NCBI GenBank assembly: GCA_018340805.1
Contig: JACMZG010001914.1
Coordinates: 13,158,610 to 13,222,609 of the forward strand
Length of the DNA: 64,000 nucleotides
Source of the DNA: Microvelia longipes
Taxonomy: Eukaryota > Arthropoda > Insecta > Hemiptera > Veliidae
Direction of reading: 5' to 3'
Position 1 is the stretch's first letter, and each line of letters starts with the position of its first letter. Of this stretch, positions 1 to 12,100 are shown piece by piece. A program made the position numbers and the translations under genes. The notes beneath the pieces are model-generated. The model searched no databases, was not told the origin of the DNA, and saw only the letters and a program-made list of their open reading frames with translations.

Positions 1-350
1 TATATTACTTTATAGTATATTACTTCTACAGTTTCCTGACTTTTACATGCTCAAATTAGTATTCATATTTTACTGGTTTTTCTTTTAACTTCTTGCTTCA
101 TGACTTGTAAATTAAATTGTGATTACGAGTACTAATCCAATTTTGAACAAACCATACCTAAAAATTAACTAATTTGTTTATTGAAATGGGATCAGATTTA
201 AATTTGTAATTATTGATATTGGTTTTTGAGATGTCAGGAATTTAAGGTTTGGTTTTTGAAAAAAAAACAAACTGGGACTTGAATGTTTTTATTAAAATAC
301 ATTTTTCATTTGCTATTCCTCTTTTTAATTTGTAAGGTATCTGTTATCAG

Positions 351-1769
351 GTACATGGTTGGAGGGTTCTAAAACTACGTGTTCATCTCTGTGAGGGACA
401 GGCACCTGTAACAGATGTTACTGACTTCTCTAGTAGACAAGTCAGCTATATAAATTTTAAAAATTTACTTGACCAGCTCAGAATCAAAGCTCTTATAAAT
501 AAGGTAAGAAATATTTATTTCTTAATGTAGAGTGTGCAGATTTTTTTTCACTTTATTGCAAATTTTCTGTTGAAAATTATTCTTATCAGATATTTACTTA
601 TTGACCTGAAGGTTAAGGTCTCTAATAATGATGATGTCAATGTAAATGATGATCCCGTCAAGGCAAGAATTTTTGATGACCCCGTCCTTTGTCCTCAGAA
701 ACGCCTCCCACAGAGGAAGCGAATCCTTTAGATTTATCATCATCATTCATCATTCTGACATAGTCACCATTTTGAGACTTTAATCTGCATGACAATAACC
801 AGTAAAGCCTACATTAATAACACTGCCTTCGTTAAGTTAATACCAATTAGAAATAAACCGCTTAAAGATCAACAAAGAAAGTCTAAATGCAATGTGACCC
901 TAAATTTGCTGTGCAGGTAGAAGATTGGACCAGACTCAAGGCTTCTCTGAGAGGTAACAATGTGATACAAGAATCTCCTGAATTCAGTCAAACTACTCTT
1001 AACTATATATCTAAGTAAGTCCTTAAATTTAACACTTGGTTGTATATGTTATTTTATAAAAAGTTTTTAGTATTCAGAAATATTAATTCAAAAGAATATA
1101 ATTATTTTTATAATTTATTGGATACAAACCCCCGTAATACAAATAATTCATACTTAATTTATTGGAATTTTTTATTTACTTTGTATATTTATAAAAATTT
1201 CAGTCCAAATAATAATTTTAAGTTAAATTAGAATAAAAGATTTGTACAGATATTTTTTTATTATTGTTTGTTATGTGGAAACATTTTGCAATTGCAAAAA
1301 GATCTCTGAGAAAGTCTTATAACAACATGCAATGGAGAACTGCCTTTCTCAAATTTATCCAATACAGGCTCCAGGTATCATACGAATGAAATGATTAAAA
1401 TATAATGGCTCTTTATATTTAAATAAAAAAATAATTTAGAGTTATTTTTAGTATTAGTCTCCATTGTTTTATGCTTTTTTACAGTCCCATCCTGTGTCCG
1501 AAAAATAAAAAAGAATAATTTAGAGGTGGTGGTAATTTTATCACCTGTTGCATTAAGTAAGAATCAAGAATGATTATGTTTACAGTGTTAACAACATGAT
1601 GCGTGAGAGAAGTCGAGATGCAGCTGTTAGTTTCATCTATCTACCACCGCCTCCTCAAGATAATCAACTACATATCACTTACTTGGACGCTTTAACTATG
1701 CTAACAGAAGGACTAGGCCCCACTGTACTTGTACATGGTATCGCTACAGTCACATCTACTACATTGTAA
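351..1769 (+). CDS. SLC12A9: SLC12A9-like cation-chloride cotransporter family protein, C-terminal exons (5' end outside window)
   Basis: Three exons can be read: 351-503 (phase 0 start), 917-1014 and 1586-1769 with stop TAA at 1767-1769. Each is bounded by AG/GT sites (GTAAGA at 504, GTAAGT at 1015) and the phases match. The 144 residues form the cytosolic C-terminal tail of the SLC12A9 (CIP1) branch. The tail holds the WRVLKLRVHLC start, the LLDQLRIKA segment, the FIYLPPPP stretch and the closing GLGPTVLVHG, which is followed by a short tail ending in TL, as in vertebrate SLC12A9. In the family this protein has 12 membrane spans and modulates other SLC12 transporters; those spans lie upstream of the window. 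No clear AATAAA follows the stop closely. The assignment to SLC12A9 rather than NKCC/KCC rests on these tail motifs. Confidence 0.9.
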
Positions 1770-2440
1770 ATCTCACTGACATGGACTACTAACACTAACA
1801 AGTACCTCTGTTTAAGGAGCTTAAGCCTATAGGTGCACAAAAATACTAAATGTGCAATATCCCATCTACAGTTTTTAGTTAATTTCTGATTTTCTCGTAA
1901 CATAATATATCATGTGATTGTGGCACATTATGAATCATGTGATTGAGGTATATTATGAAACATGTGATTGAGGCGCATTTTTAATTATATGATTAATAGG
2001 TGGCCCATTAAGAATTCATTATTCTGTTACCGATGGCTAAAAAAGGTTTTTTAGTTTCTGGTATAATGTTATAAAAATTCTGAAATCGGTTCCTTGACTT
2101 TTGAATGAGTTTAACCTGTTAAATTGGTTGATAAAACAATACACAGAGTTTTGTTGAAGGCTTGCCTTAATAAGAAGTAAATCACACTAGTTCCTCCATT
2201 TTAGCAATTAAAGAGCCCTTGTCCTTTGGTGCTATACAATTCATATATTGTAACTAAACTCCTCTGTAGCAGGTATTTATCAGAAAATTATTTAACGAAA
2301 GTTGAGGTGGGTTGATTTCGCTTGCCATCCTGATTATAGTTTTTAGTTTCCCAGGATGGTCCAAATCAGTTGAAATTCTGAAACTATCTCATTTTATTTA
2401 GCATTCCACTATTTAATTTCAATATCATATATTTTTGAAT

Positions 2441-2467
2441 TATATATATATATATTATATATATATA

Positions 2468-2513
<46 letters not shown>
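2441..2513. repeat. (TA)n microsatellite
   Basis: Nearly pure TA dinucleotides broken by a few TTA steps. Simple repeat; no other signal. Confidence 0.95.
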
Positions 2514-2515
<2 letters not shown>

Positions 2516-2751
2516 CGTGATCTCTATGATACCTGTTGTGGATTGCATCTAAGGTTACCAGGAAATGAATCTGGGAGAGTTAAATAAGTGGCTCTGAAGG
2601 AAACAACAACTGATACACAAGGAACTTTTCTAAATGGGCCTAAGGTCTGGAAAAAACAGCGAGAGCCACAAATACATTTCACTGCCTTAAACAAGAGCCA
2701 AGACACCTGTTTAAGTTATGCCATGCTTGTAAAGTAATACCACTTAATACT

Positions 2752-3075
2752 CATAGAGATATTATTACTAGAGGGGCTCTATTGGTTGAATTTTGAAGCA
2801 TCGAAAAAGTAACCTGACCACCTTCGCTAAAAATTTAATCAAATAATCAGAATAAAATTACAGTAATCTATACAGAAAAATGTTAAAAATACAAATAAAA
2901 ATACAAAAAATGTGCGCAAAGCGGAAAACAATTGATTTATTATGATCTTAAATTAGAGTAAATTTAAATCAAGAGTTAAAGGAGGTTTTAATGAGGCCCT
3001 GAGAGCCCAAAACGATGTTTCAGGTCTTTCAATGTATTGAGATAGGCTATGACCCCTCTAGTATATATCTCTATG
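2752..3075 (+). mobile_element. MITE family A, copy 1 (8-bp TSD)
   Basis: The left end CATAGAGATATTATTACTAG is mirrored by the right end (CTAGTATATATCTCTATG). The element is flanked by a perfect 8-bp direct repeat TTAATACT at 2744-2751 and 3076-3083. It is 324 bp long and has no coding capacity. Related copies sit at 48887-49350, 54155-54329, 56194-56500, 61130-61434 and 61893-62178. The 8-bp duplication is what hAT-superfamily transposases make; the superfamily call is inference. Confidence 0.88.
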
Positions 3076-4572
3076 TTAATACTACATAGCTTATCTAATC
3101 TATAAAATAATCACTAATTTTTAAGTAAACATATTAAAAATAGTTTTGGTAGTAATGGGGCAAACTTATTTATTCCAGTAGATATTATGAAACTCCATAA
3201 ACAGTAGCTATCATGACACTAATTCTTAACATTCCAAAAGAAAACAAATGGTGTTTTTTGCATATTTTTAAATAGTTAAAATTTTATTTTGAAAATTTAA
3301 CTATTCAAAACTTAGCAAAGTAACCCATTCGTTGACTAGACTATTATTTCTCTTAAAAAGTTAAATACACTTTTTTTAAGGAGCATATTCATGAAATAAT
3401 GAATATTTTTATCTTAGGGTCATAAAATATTCCTTCAAGTTAACTACCACAATATTATAAATATTTTTAATTTTAAGGAAAAATATAGATATTTTTATAC
3501 TTAGTATATGTGATATATTATTAATGTCAAATTATTTTTATAGTGATAATATTTATTTTAGTAGATATAAATAAAATAATTAATTATTATTATTAATTGG
3601 AACAAGCTGTCAGGGCAAACAGTACTCATTTTGATTTTATTATTATAATTTTATTAGAAGCTAATTAAAAATATGTAGTATTTACTTTATTTTTATACAG
3701 TAAAATACTAAGTGTTGTGCTTCGCTACTAAAAATTTGCTAGCATGATATAATAATGTTGGTATCCCTGAATAAAAGGATTTTCTCTTAAGTACGTTTTT
3801 AAGTACAATTCTTTTGAAGTTGTCGATACTTGTAATGGCAAATTTCCAAAGTAAAAAAGAGCTGTTTTATACTGTGTTATAAGATATAGAAAAATCATGG
3901 CAGTTCAAAAAAAAAATAAGGTAGTATTGTATAATTGACTTAGTTAAATATTGGTTAGATATTGACTTAGTAGTAAATATACCTTTTTTTAATCTTTTTC
4001 TTTCCGTTTTATCCTTATTTTTGTGTCGTGTTTGAACTTAGTGTGTTCCGTAAGTAGTTTAAAATAGATTAAATGATAAAATAGTTTTTATGAATAAAAG
4101 ATATTTAGTTAGAGGTTGTACGCATTTAGTAGTCTTTGAGAAACATTTAGTTTTCATTTAATAAGGTAATTAAGTTCCTAAGAACAAAATTTCGTCTAGG
4201 AAATGACTTTTTTTAAACTGTCTTGAACATTTTGTTCGTAAGAGTTTATCCAATTTTCCTCATTGCCATGGTTTTACTTTTTTATGTAAAAATGTTATTA
4301 ACTGTGCAATTATGTATTATTTTTAAACTTATTGATTGGTAGCCCTGATAGTCCTAACTTATCTTATCGCTTTACTTAATTTAACTGATTAACTGTAATT
4401 ATGAATGAATTTATTGTACAGTATAAGCTAATGAGATTATATCAATGTAAATTATTTATTTATTTATTTTAATGAGAATTAAATATTATGTTTAGTAAAG
4501 ATTGTTATTATTCCTGATTCCTTTTTAGAACTAGTAGACGTTGCTGGAGGCTGTGTTAACATTCTTGAATTG

Positions 4573-4778
4573 TCTGAAGAAAGACTTATTTTAAAAGTCT
4601 GAAGAAAGACTTATTTTAAAATTCTGATGAAAGACTTATTTTAAAAGTCTGATGAAAGACTTATTTTAAAAGTCTAAAGCAAGACCAATTTCAAATATCT
4701 GAAGAAAGACTTGTTTCAAATATCTGAAGAAAGACTTGTTTCAAATATCTGAAGAAAGACTTGTTTCAAATGTCTGAA
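4573..4778 (+). repeat. 25-bp tandem repeat, about 8 copies
   Basis: Units begin TCTGAAGAAAGACTT and repeat every 25 bp. The first half of the array ends each unit in ATTTTAAAA-type sequence and the second half in GTTTCAAAT-type sequence, so two sub-families have expanded side by side. It does not encode protein across the array because stops occur in each unit. Confidence 0.9.
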
Positions 4779-7700
4779 TAACTTCTCAAACTTGGTACAA
4801 AAATCAACCTTGGGGAGGAAACGAACCCTATTGAAAATCAGGTTGTTGTGACATTAACCAGGTTTACTGAGTTAGCAAACCTTTCCGCAAAAACAATTCC
4901 TATAAACCTACGGTATAAATAAGAAAATAAAAAAAATTTAACAACCACTTTTTTTTTAATAAATGTCTACGTTTTATTATCTCCAAATCCTATGTAGTGG
5001 TGTTTGTGTGTATCAATGTGCTAAATTCTAGTTGGCACACTCTAGCTCAAACGGCTGATCCAATTTCCATAACACTTGACAAAAAATCAAGTCATATGAG
5101 AGGAAAAACTGATAAGATTATAGAGCTAGCTCCAACACAGCTTATCAAAATGATGTTTCCAAGTATTAAGACCAATCAACCACTTCTTTGGCTAGTCCAG
5201 TCAACCAATTATAAACTTTTTTATTTTTATTTGTATTAAATTTTTATTCACATAAATAAAAATTATTTACTATATAATCTTTGACTATTTACAAAAAATT
5301 GTCGAAGGAAAAACAAATAAAAACAAAATCAATTCAATTTTATAACTAATCTAATACTTTGTTTAATTTACAATCAAAAGAAAAAAATATATATTTGACA
5401 ATTTTTTTTATTTTATAGAAAAGTAATAAATACAAGAAATCTTTGCACAATATTTTTATTTGCTCATAATTAATTTTGAACGAGAAAACAATGGTGCAAA
5501 GTCAGAGAGTGGCCATGGGCTTCCGCACACATTCGTCAACAATTAAAAAAAAATATATACTCGTATTACAAAACATTTTGAAATTAATGGGAAGAATATA
5601 AACAGGGTGTTAACATAAAATTGATAATATTATGCAGTATTTGATCACAATCTTATTAAAATAAACATTTAAGACTAGTCCACAACAGACTGTCTTTTAT
5701 AACCTTCCTCAAAGGTTATAAAAATACATTTTAGAGATCTGTATGCTCATATAGATTTAACGCTAATACTTTTGAGTCCAAAGCTTATTATATTGATTTT
5801 ATAATATTATTTGATGTAAACTATCTAGTTAAGCTAAAAATTGGAAGTCAAAGTGTAATTGTTAAATTTTAAAGAGAAAATTAGGCTGGCATTAAGGAAA
5901 ACTGGTAGTGTATCGTGATAAGCCAATATAATATTATAAGGTACCACCGTCACAACATATTACCATGTCCCTATAAGTAAGTTAGCTCCGTTATCAAGAG
6001 CTTGTCTAAATACAACACAAACTTTGCAAAACATTAAAAGTAAAAGAATGACAAATATACTCTTTTTGGCAACAAATAATTGTAAATAAAAATTAAATCA
6101 AATAGATTTTTAAAATATTCTTTTAAAACATTAAATTATATATCAATCATTATAACGTTTTTAATTTATTATTATTATAATCGCTTAACACAAAAACTGT
6201 AACTGAAAAAAATCTTGAGTTGATGTTAGTTAGTTTTCTTACTTTGGGTACTTTATTTTTAGCGTGATATCTAAAAGGGGCTGTAATAGATCTCACACTG
6301 GTTTAAACGCTGTCTATGTTTATAGAGAAAATGTGTAAAAGCACAAGAAATAAGATCAGCTTAATATTTAATAAGGCTGTGATCAGAGTTGTTTTGATGT
6401 ATCTCACTTAGTGCAGTAGTCTAGAACATAACTTGACCATTGATTTAGTTTTATTTTGTCAATGTTAATAAAGAATAACATAAGTTATTAACATATGCTA
6501 ATAACATAAGCCTAACTCAATTCCAAGTGAAGGTCTTGCATGCCAACCTTGGTGTTATATTCTGTTCTAATAAAGAATTCTTTTATAGAAGGTATAGATA
6601 TACCCATGAGATTTTATTAGAGTAAAAAATTGTATCCATTAGGTGTACGGTTGGTCCTAATAATGAACCAAGTCGAGATTCAAATTTCCTAATGAAAATT
6701 TGCTAATATTAAAATCATAATAATTAGTAATAAGTTAGTTTTTGTAATTAAATTTTATTGAAATAATAAACAAATCAAAAATTATTTCACCCTGTTGACC
6801 CTCGAAGGGCTGTTTGTCTAGCTCACATGTAATCCTAGATAACATCACAAATATATATATATAAAAAATGAACCAAACAAACAGGGCATTGCCATGGCAA
6901 CCACTCCTACCATTAACAAAAAAAATTGATTCAAAATTAATCAACTTGCATCTTCAAAAATATTTTATATTTCACTTGAGTAAAAACATTTTTTTCATCC
7001 AATATTTACAAAAAAAAGAAACAATTTAAATTACACAATATAAATATTTATAAATAATTATTATAAATTTATTTATAATATATATCATTTTTATATTTAT
7101 AATCTCTTTAAAAAAATAAAATTAATTGGGACTAAAAAATGAAAAATAAATACAAAGTTTAACAAAAAATTGAAGAAAGTAGGGTCTACTTTGTAATTAA
7201 ATAAATAAAAAACAAAAAATATTAATTTACATTTTAAAAAATGACCTAATATTGAAAATAAAATTAATAGTGAGAGTGCTTTAAATACTGACAAATATGT
7301 AAAAAAATAAGTTGGCAAGCCTGAACACCACACATGCCAGACTTGTGCGTATATTACAAAGAGACAGCTTTTTAATAAATATTATTAAAGTACATAACAC
7401 TTTTAAAACACTGTTCAATAAAAGATACTCCCAAAAGTCCATAAATAAATACAAACTTATTGTGAAACAAAATACGGCAAATTGTCACACACTAAGGCAG
7501 CCTTAAATTTTGCTAAATTAAAAACATTTTTCCTGTGGAAAATTGCTAAAAAATAGAATGAATATTTACATAAAATAATAAATAAATTTAACCAAAACCT
7601 GTTTAAGTATTCATAGTCTTTTAACAATTAGTTTTTTTTTTATCAAATCTTAAGTGCTAAATTTTTAACTTACCAAAATATAGATCGACAGAAAAATGGC

Positions 7701-9022
7701 AATTGTACGTCATGATGGTTAAAAAAAAAAATATTTCAGTATCAAGCACACTCACTAGGCTGACTAAACCACCCATGGCACAGCTACAAAGCTCCTTACA
7801 AAATTTAATTTTACAAATTAAAATATTTCATTTTGTACTTTTTTCTATGCACAGACAATTTAATGATTAAAAAAAAGGTTTTTAAACTGTTAATCAACTA
7901 GGGTAAGAAAATGATAAGTAAAAAATGAAATAAGTAATAATATATAGATGAAATATGGGTTTAGGATTGATCACAATTCTTTGCCAATACGTCTTTAATG
8001 GAGAAAATTAAAAAAAATGTTTTTCAGACTAAGAGTTAATAAGACCAAAAATCTTGTAGCAGATTTCTATAACATTCAATACTTAGGATGAAAATTAACT
8101 TTGATTTTTATTAAGTACTAAATATACTCACAAAAATTAAAAAATAACAATGTTAAAATTTAAAAATAAATGTCAAATCTAATAGTTATCATATTTAATT
8201 TATTTTTAAATTTCAACATTCATTCATAAAAACAAATTAATACAAAGATGATTAAATCGGTTGATAATTTTATACAACAATTAATTCCACAACAATATTC
8301 AAATAAACTAACAGAATATACATTTTACGACTTTTAGTCAAAACTAAAAATCTGAATTTTGTAATTAAATTAATTTTTCAATGATGGATTTATTCTCGTT
8401 AAGTGATAAAACTTAAATTGTTACAAACTAGACACGAAAACATTTTTTTTTAGAGTAAGGAGCCATGAGCAGACATGCATCACAATCAAGTGTTTCTCGA
8501 AAATAAAAAATATAAACAACAAAAAATTTAATATGTACAATAAATTCTTTATAAAAAATAATTAAGTAAATTTTCCCACTTGAGTTTTAACATGGTGCGA
8601 GAGAAAAATGATGACGATCAATGACTAAATCATTTAATCTATAAGAAAATATTAAATGTAAAACTTGTTCATACAAATTCGCATAAGATCTGTATGTCAT
8701 AATTGACAAAAATCAAATTATTTGAAAACTGGTTAAATTATGAGGAATCATTTAAAAAATTAAAATATAATAAGACGAGCTAGCACACTTCCTCCACACC
8801 ATGATTTTATTTATACAACGTTCCTTTAATTTGAGAAAAATAAATAAATTAGTTAGAAGTATAAATTAAATATAAAAAAAATCAAATTAATAAGAAATTG
8901 AAAACAAAACAAATAGAATAAAGCTAGAACTAAAAGATAAGTTAGTGTAGTGAACCAACATATACAAGTCACGTGTTGTCCGCTCAGGGTGCACACCACA
9001 AAACTATTTAATACTAAGTATT
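4779..9022. other. AT-rich intergenic and NIPBL downstream region, nothing recognised
   Basis: About 4.2 kb of AT-rich sequence with only short chance reading frames. It lies between the two tail-to-tail genes SLC12A9 and NIPBL. I see no RNA gene or element with clear ends. Confidence 0.6.
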
Positions 9023-9028
9023 TTTATT
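9023..9028 (-). terminator. Candidate NIPBL poly(A) signal
   Basis: TTTATT on the plus strand reads AATAAA on the minus strand, about 170 nt past the NIPBL stop. It is the first canonical hexamer I noticed downstream. Usage is inferred. Confidence 0.4.
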
Positions 9029-9196
9029 TATATATAAACTCTATATTACACAGTGTTTCCACCTGTTTACAAAATTTCAACATGTAATTTGACGAGTTAC
9101 TCAGTCACATTCAATAACTCAAATTGTTCATCAAAATAAACTAAAACTAAAAACTTGGTACAAGTAAAGTAAAGAGAGAGGGGAATGTTTATATAT

Positions 9197-12100
9197 TTAC
9201 ACATAGTAATCTGGATCAGAGGATTCGTTATCCGAGTCATCTGAATTTCGATGTTTTTTCTTTCTCCTGTGGTGCTTTCTTGAAGACCTGTGTTCTGATT
9301 TCCTAGGAGATCGCTCCGTGGTGGTTTTTCTCTCCCTTACTATAGTTAGTTTAGGTACTCGAGGAGGTTCCCCTTCCTTCATTTCTTCCATAGTTACTTT
9401 CCTAGCTATTATCTCTCGGACTCTTAGCTGACCCTCTTCTTTACAATCAGTATCATCTATGTCATCTGGATCCAAATTCATTATTAAAGTCTTGAATTCC
9501 AGATATTCAGAAATCAAATTCCTGCGAGCCTCTTCATCCAGGACAGAAGGTGGAGTCCCTTCTTTCAATTTATTAATAGTAGCTCTAGGATCGTACTTAG
9601 AATGAGATTTTTTGTTCACTGGTTTATCATACAACTTATTGGACTCAAAGGGAGAGTACTGAGTAATTTTAGCATCATTGAAACCATATAGCGCCTTGAG
9701 ATGGTTTTTTAGTACCAGGAGAAGCATGCAACCCTGTGAAGCAGTGAGAACCTCCAGGAGAGGAGTAGTGTCTTCTGGTACTCTCGACAACAAACTCTCC
9801 TCGTCATCATCATCTTCTTCTTCCTCCTCGCCCTGAGTCTGCCCTTCCAAAGGAATCAAAGACTCTCTGAATGTTTGCAACAGATTGGTCCCAGTAACTG
9901 ATATCATGATATCTATATGATGAATAATAAATAGAGGTTCGTCCTGTGTTGTGTAGGGGAAATACGCCAGGTTGTCTGCCAGGTACAGCATGAAGGACAG
10001 ACTAGTCTTGACTTGTTCGTCAAACTGCTTGAGTATGGACAGAATAATGGCTCTTCTTTGTTGTTTACTCCTAAGAGCTGAATAGAGAAAAGCGTTAAGA
10101 GCTGCAGGAGCCTCTCCCTCCTTAATTCTGAAGCCCCTCACCAGTTCATCCTCCGATCTCAGTTCTCTCTGTAGTTGGAAAGACAACCTGATGCCAGCCT
10201 TAGCCTTCATATGGATAAAGCCCGGGTATTTCTTCTCAATATCTTGTAACTGCTTATCAGCACTGTGAGCCACAGACTTGTCATCGTCAGAACTCATACA
10301 TATGAGGTAAGGTACTATCTGCACAGGATGCACCAACCCTTGTGCCAAAATAAGCTGTATAACCCGAAGTGCACAGTTTCTAACACTCACTTGGGGATGT
10401 ACAAAACTTTCCAATATTTCTTTAAGATACACCTGCACAATAGTACTAGCCATGCCTGAAGACAAGTCACCCATCTCTTTCAGATTCTCTTGTTTTGACA
10501 TTTTTGCCCACTCTTGATCTTGTTTTATCATTCTTCTCTCTTCTTCTTGCAGGTATATTTCTATATTGGTTAGTACCTGCACCTTCATTGGCAATGCTGC
10601 ATCTTTCTCTACAAGTAGCTTGTGGTATAAATCTTTAAAGTCAGATCTCAACATGAGGTCATAATAGCGAACACACATGTTGCCCACAGCTTTTAGAGTG
10701 TAATGTTTAGAAAATTCGTCATGCAGCAGAAAAAACATAAAAGTATCAAAAACTTCATCCTTGATGTTTTCAGGAAGTTGGTTGCCTAATACGTCTGGGT
10801 CAGTGAAATCAAAGAACCTGAGCAGAAGTCCAACTACATACAGAGATCTTCTAAAAGGAGGCCTAAACCTAGGACCAGTCTGTTCATTTACTCCTCCCAC
10901 TTCTAAACAGTGTTTATAAGTTGTCAAGAATCCATAATATTTCTTAAGGCAATCCCTAATGAGGGAGAAATTTCTAGTAACATTATTAACAATAGAACCA
11001 AGGCAAGATACACAAGAAGACACTACTACAGGGTCCTGTTGCATCATCAGTTTAACAGAATCTTCTTCCAGGCGACTGAGAAATGTTTCTGATGGATGTT
11101 CTATTAGAGGTACCACCAACTCGAGTGTCCTGGCTACACAAGATATGATCTGATAGTCTGTGTGAGTTTGGCATTTCAAAGATAGGTAGGGTTGTAGTGT
11201 CTGAGCATGATGTACAAGGAGGTTAGGGTGTATCCTCGCCAGGAGGTGCAAGGCAGTATGACAGGCTACAAGTCTCGCTTCACTATTCTCTATACCATCC
11301 AGCTTTAGAACTAACTCCACGAGACAGTCTGCAATCTGCTTGCAAGCCATTAGTACAGGTTTACTAAGTATAACTTTGGCTTGTACCCTGACCTCACCCT
11401 CCTCTTCCTTGTGATTATCCTCTCCTCCCTTGACCAAGCTCACCAGTAGTTGTTCCAACCACTCCAGACTTACCTCGTTACACACAGCAATCACAGCCGT
11501 CATGTTCATCACTTTCCTAACCAGGGTATCACTGTCTAGGACAGGCTTCTCTTTCACTGGAGTGAACCACATATTCTGAAAAACTTCTAAAACCAGTTTC
11601 CTTATGCCCTCCTCGTCATTGACTCTCCTGATCATCTTGACACAGATTTCTGGTATCTTAGGAAAATCAGGGCACTCGAGACAAACATCCTTCAATATCT
11701 TGATGACTCTCTTCCTAACAGAGACTCCTGTATCCAGAATACGAGCAGACAACATGTCGTAGTAGTTTGGTATGAGATCAGGTCTGCTCAGAATGAATTT
11801 TCCTACTAAATCTACAGCGGCTTCCCTGACTGATGTGCTGTGATCCAGAAACGAGTGACTCACTCCCAGCTGCATGTCTTTTAAGGCCAGTACTCCAGCA
11901 TCCACCTAAACAACACAACCATATTACATCAGATATCTTGCAATAGAACTTTAACTTATATTAAAATAATTACATCCATAATGTTAATGCTCAAATTAGC
12001 AAACAAAAGATACTTAGCCAGGTTTTCAAATTTCTTTGAAAAAATAATACATTTATATTATTAAAATAGTTATTATATTATTCTGCTGTTTTCTAGTATC

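Larger units (their letters stand above)
1770..4572. other. Intergenic, no gene seen apart from MITE A copy 1 and a TA tract
   Basis: Downstream of the SLC12A9-like stop. It contains the (TA)n tract and one MITE described separately. No open frame with splice sites or recognisable protein is visible. A short splice-acceptor-like piece at about 4530-4603 is discussed under findings. Confidence 0.7.

Noticed and set aside
4997..5239. 80-codon plus-strand open frame
   Set aside because: No domain, composition like surrounding intergenic DNA, and no splice partners.
10265..11153. Plus-strand open frames inside the NIPBL exon
   Set aside because: They are antisense shadows of the strongly conserved NIPBL reading frame.
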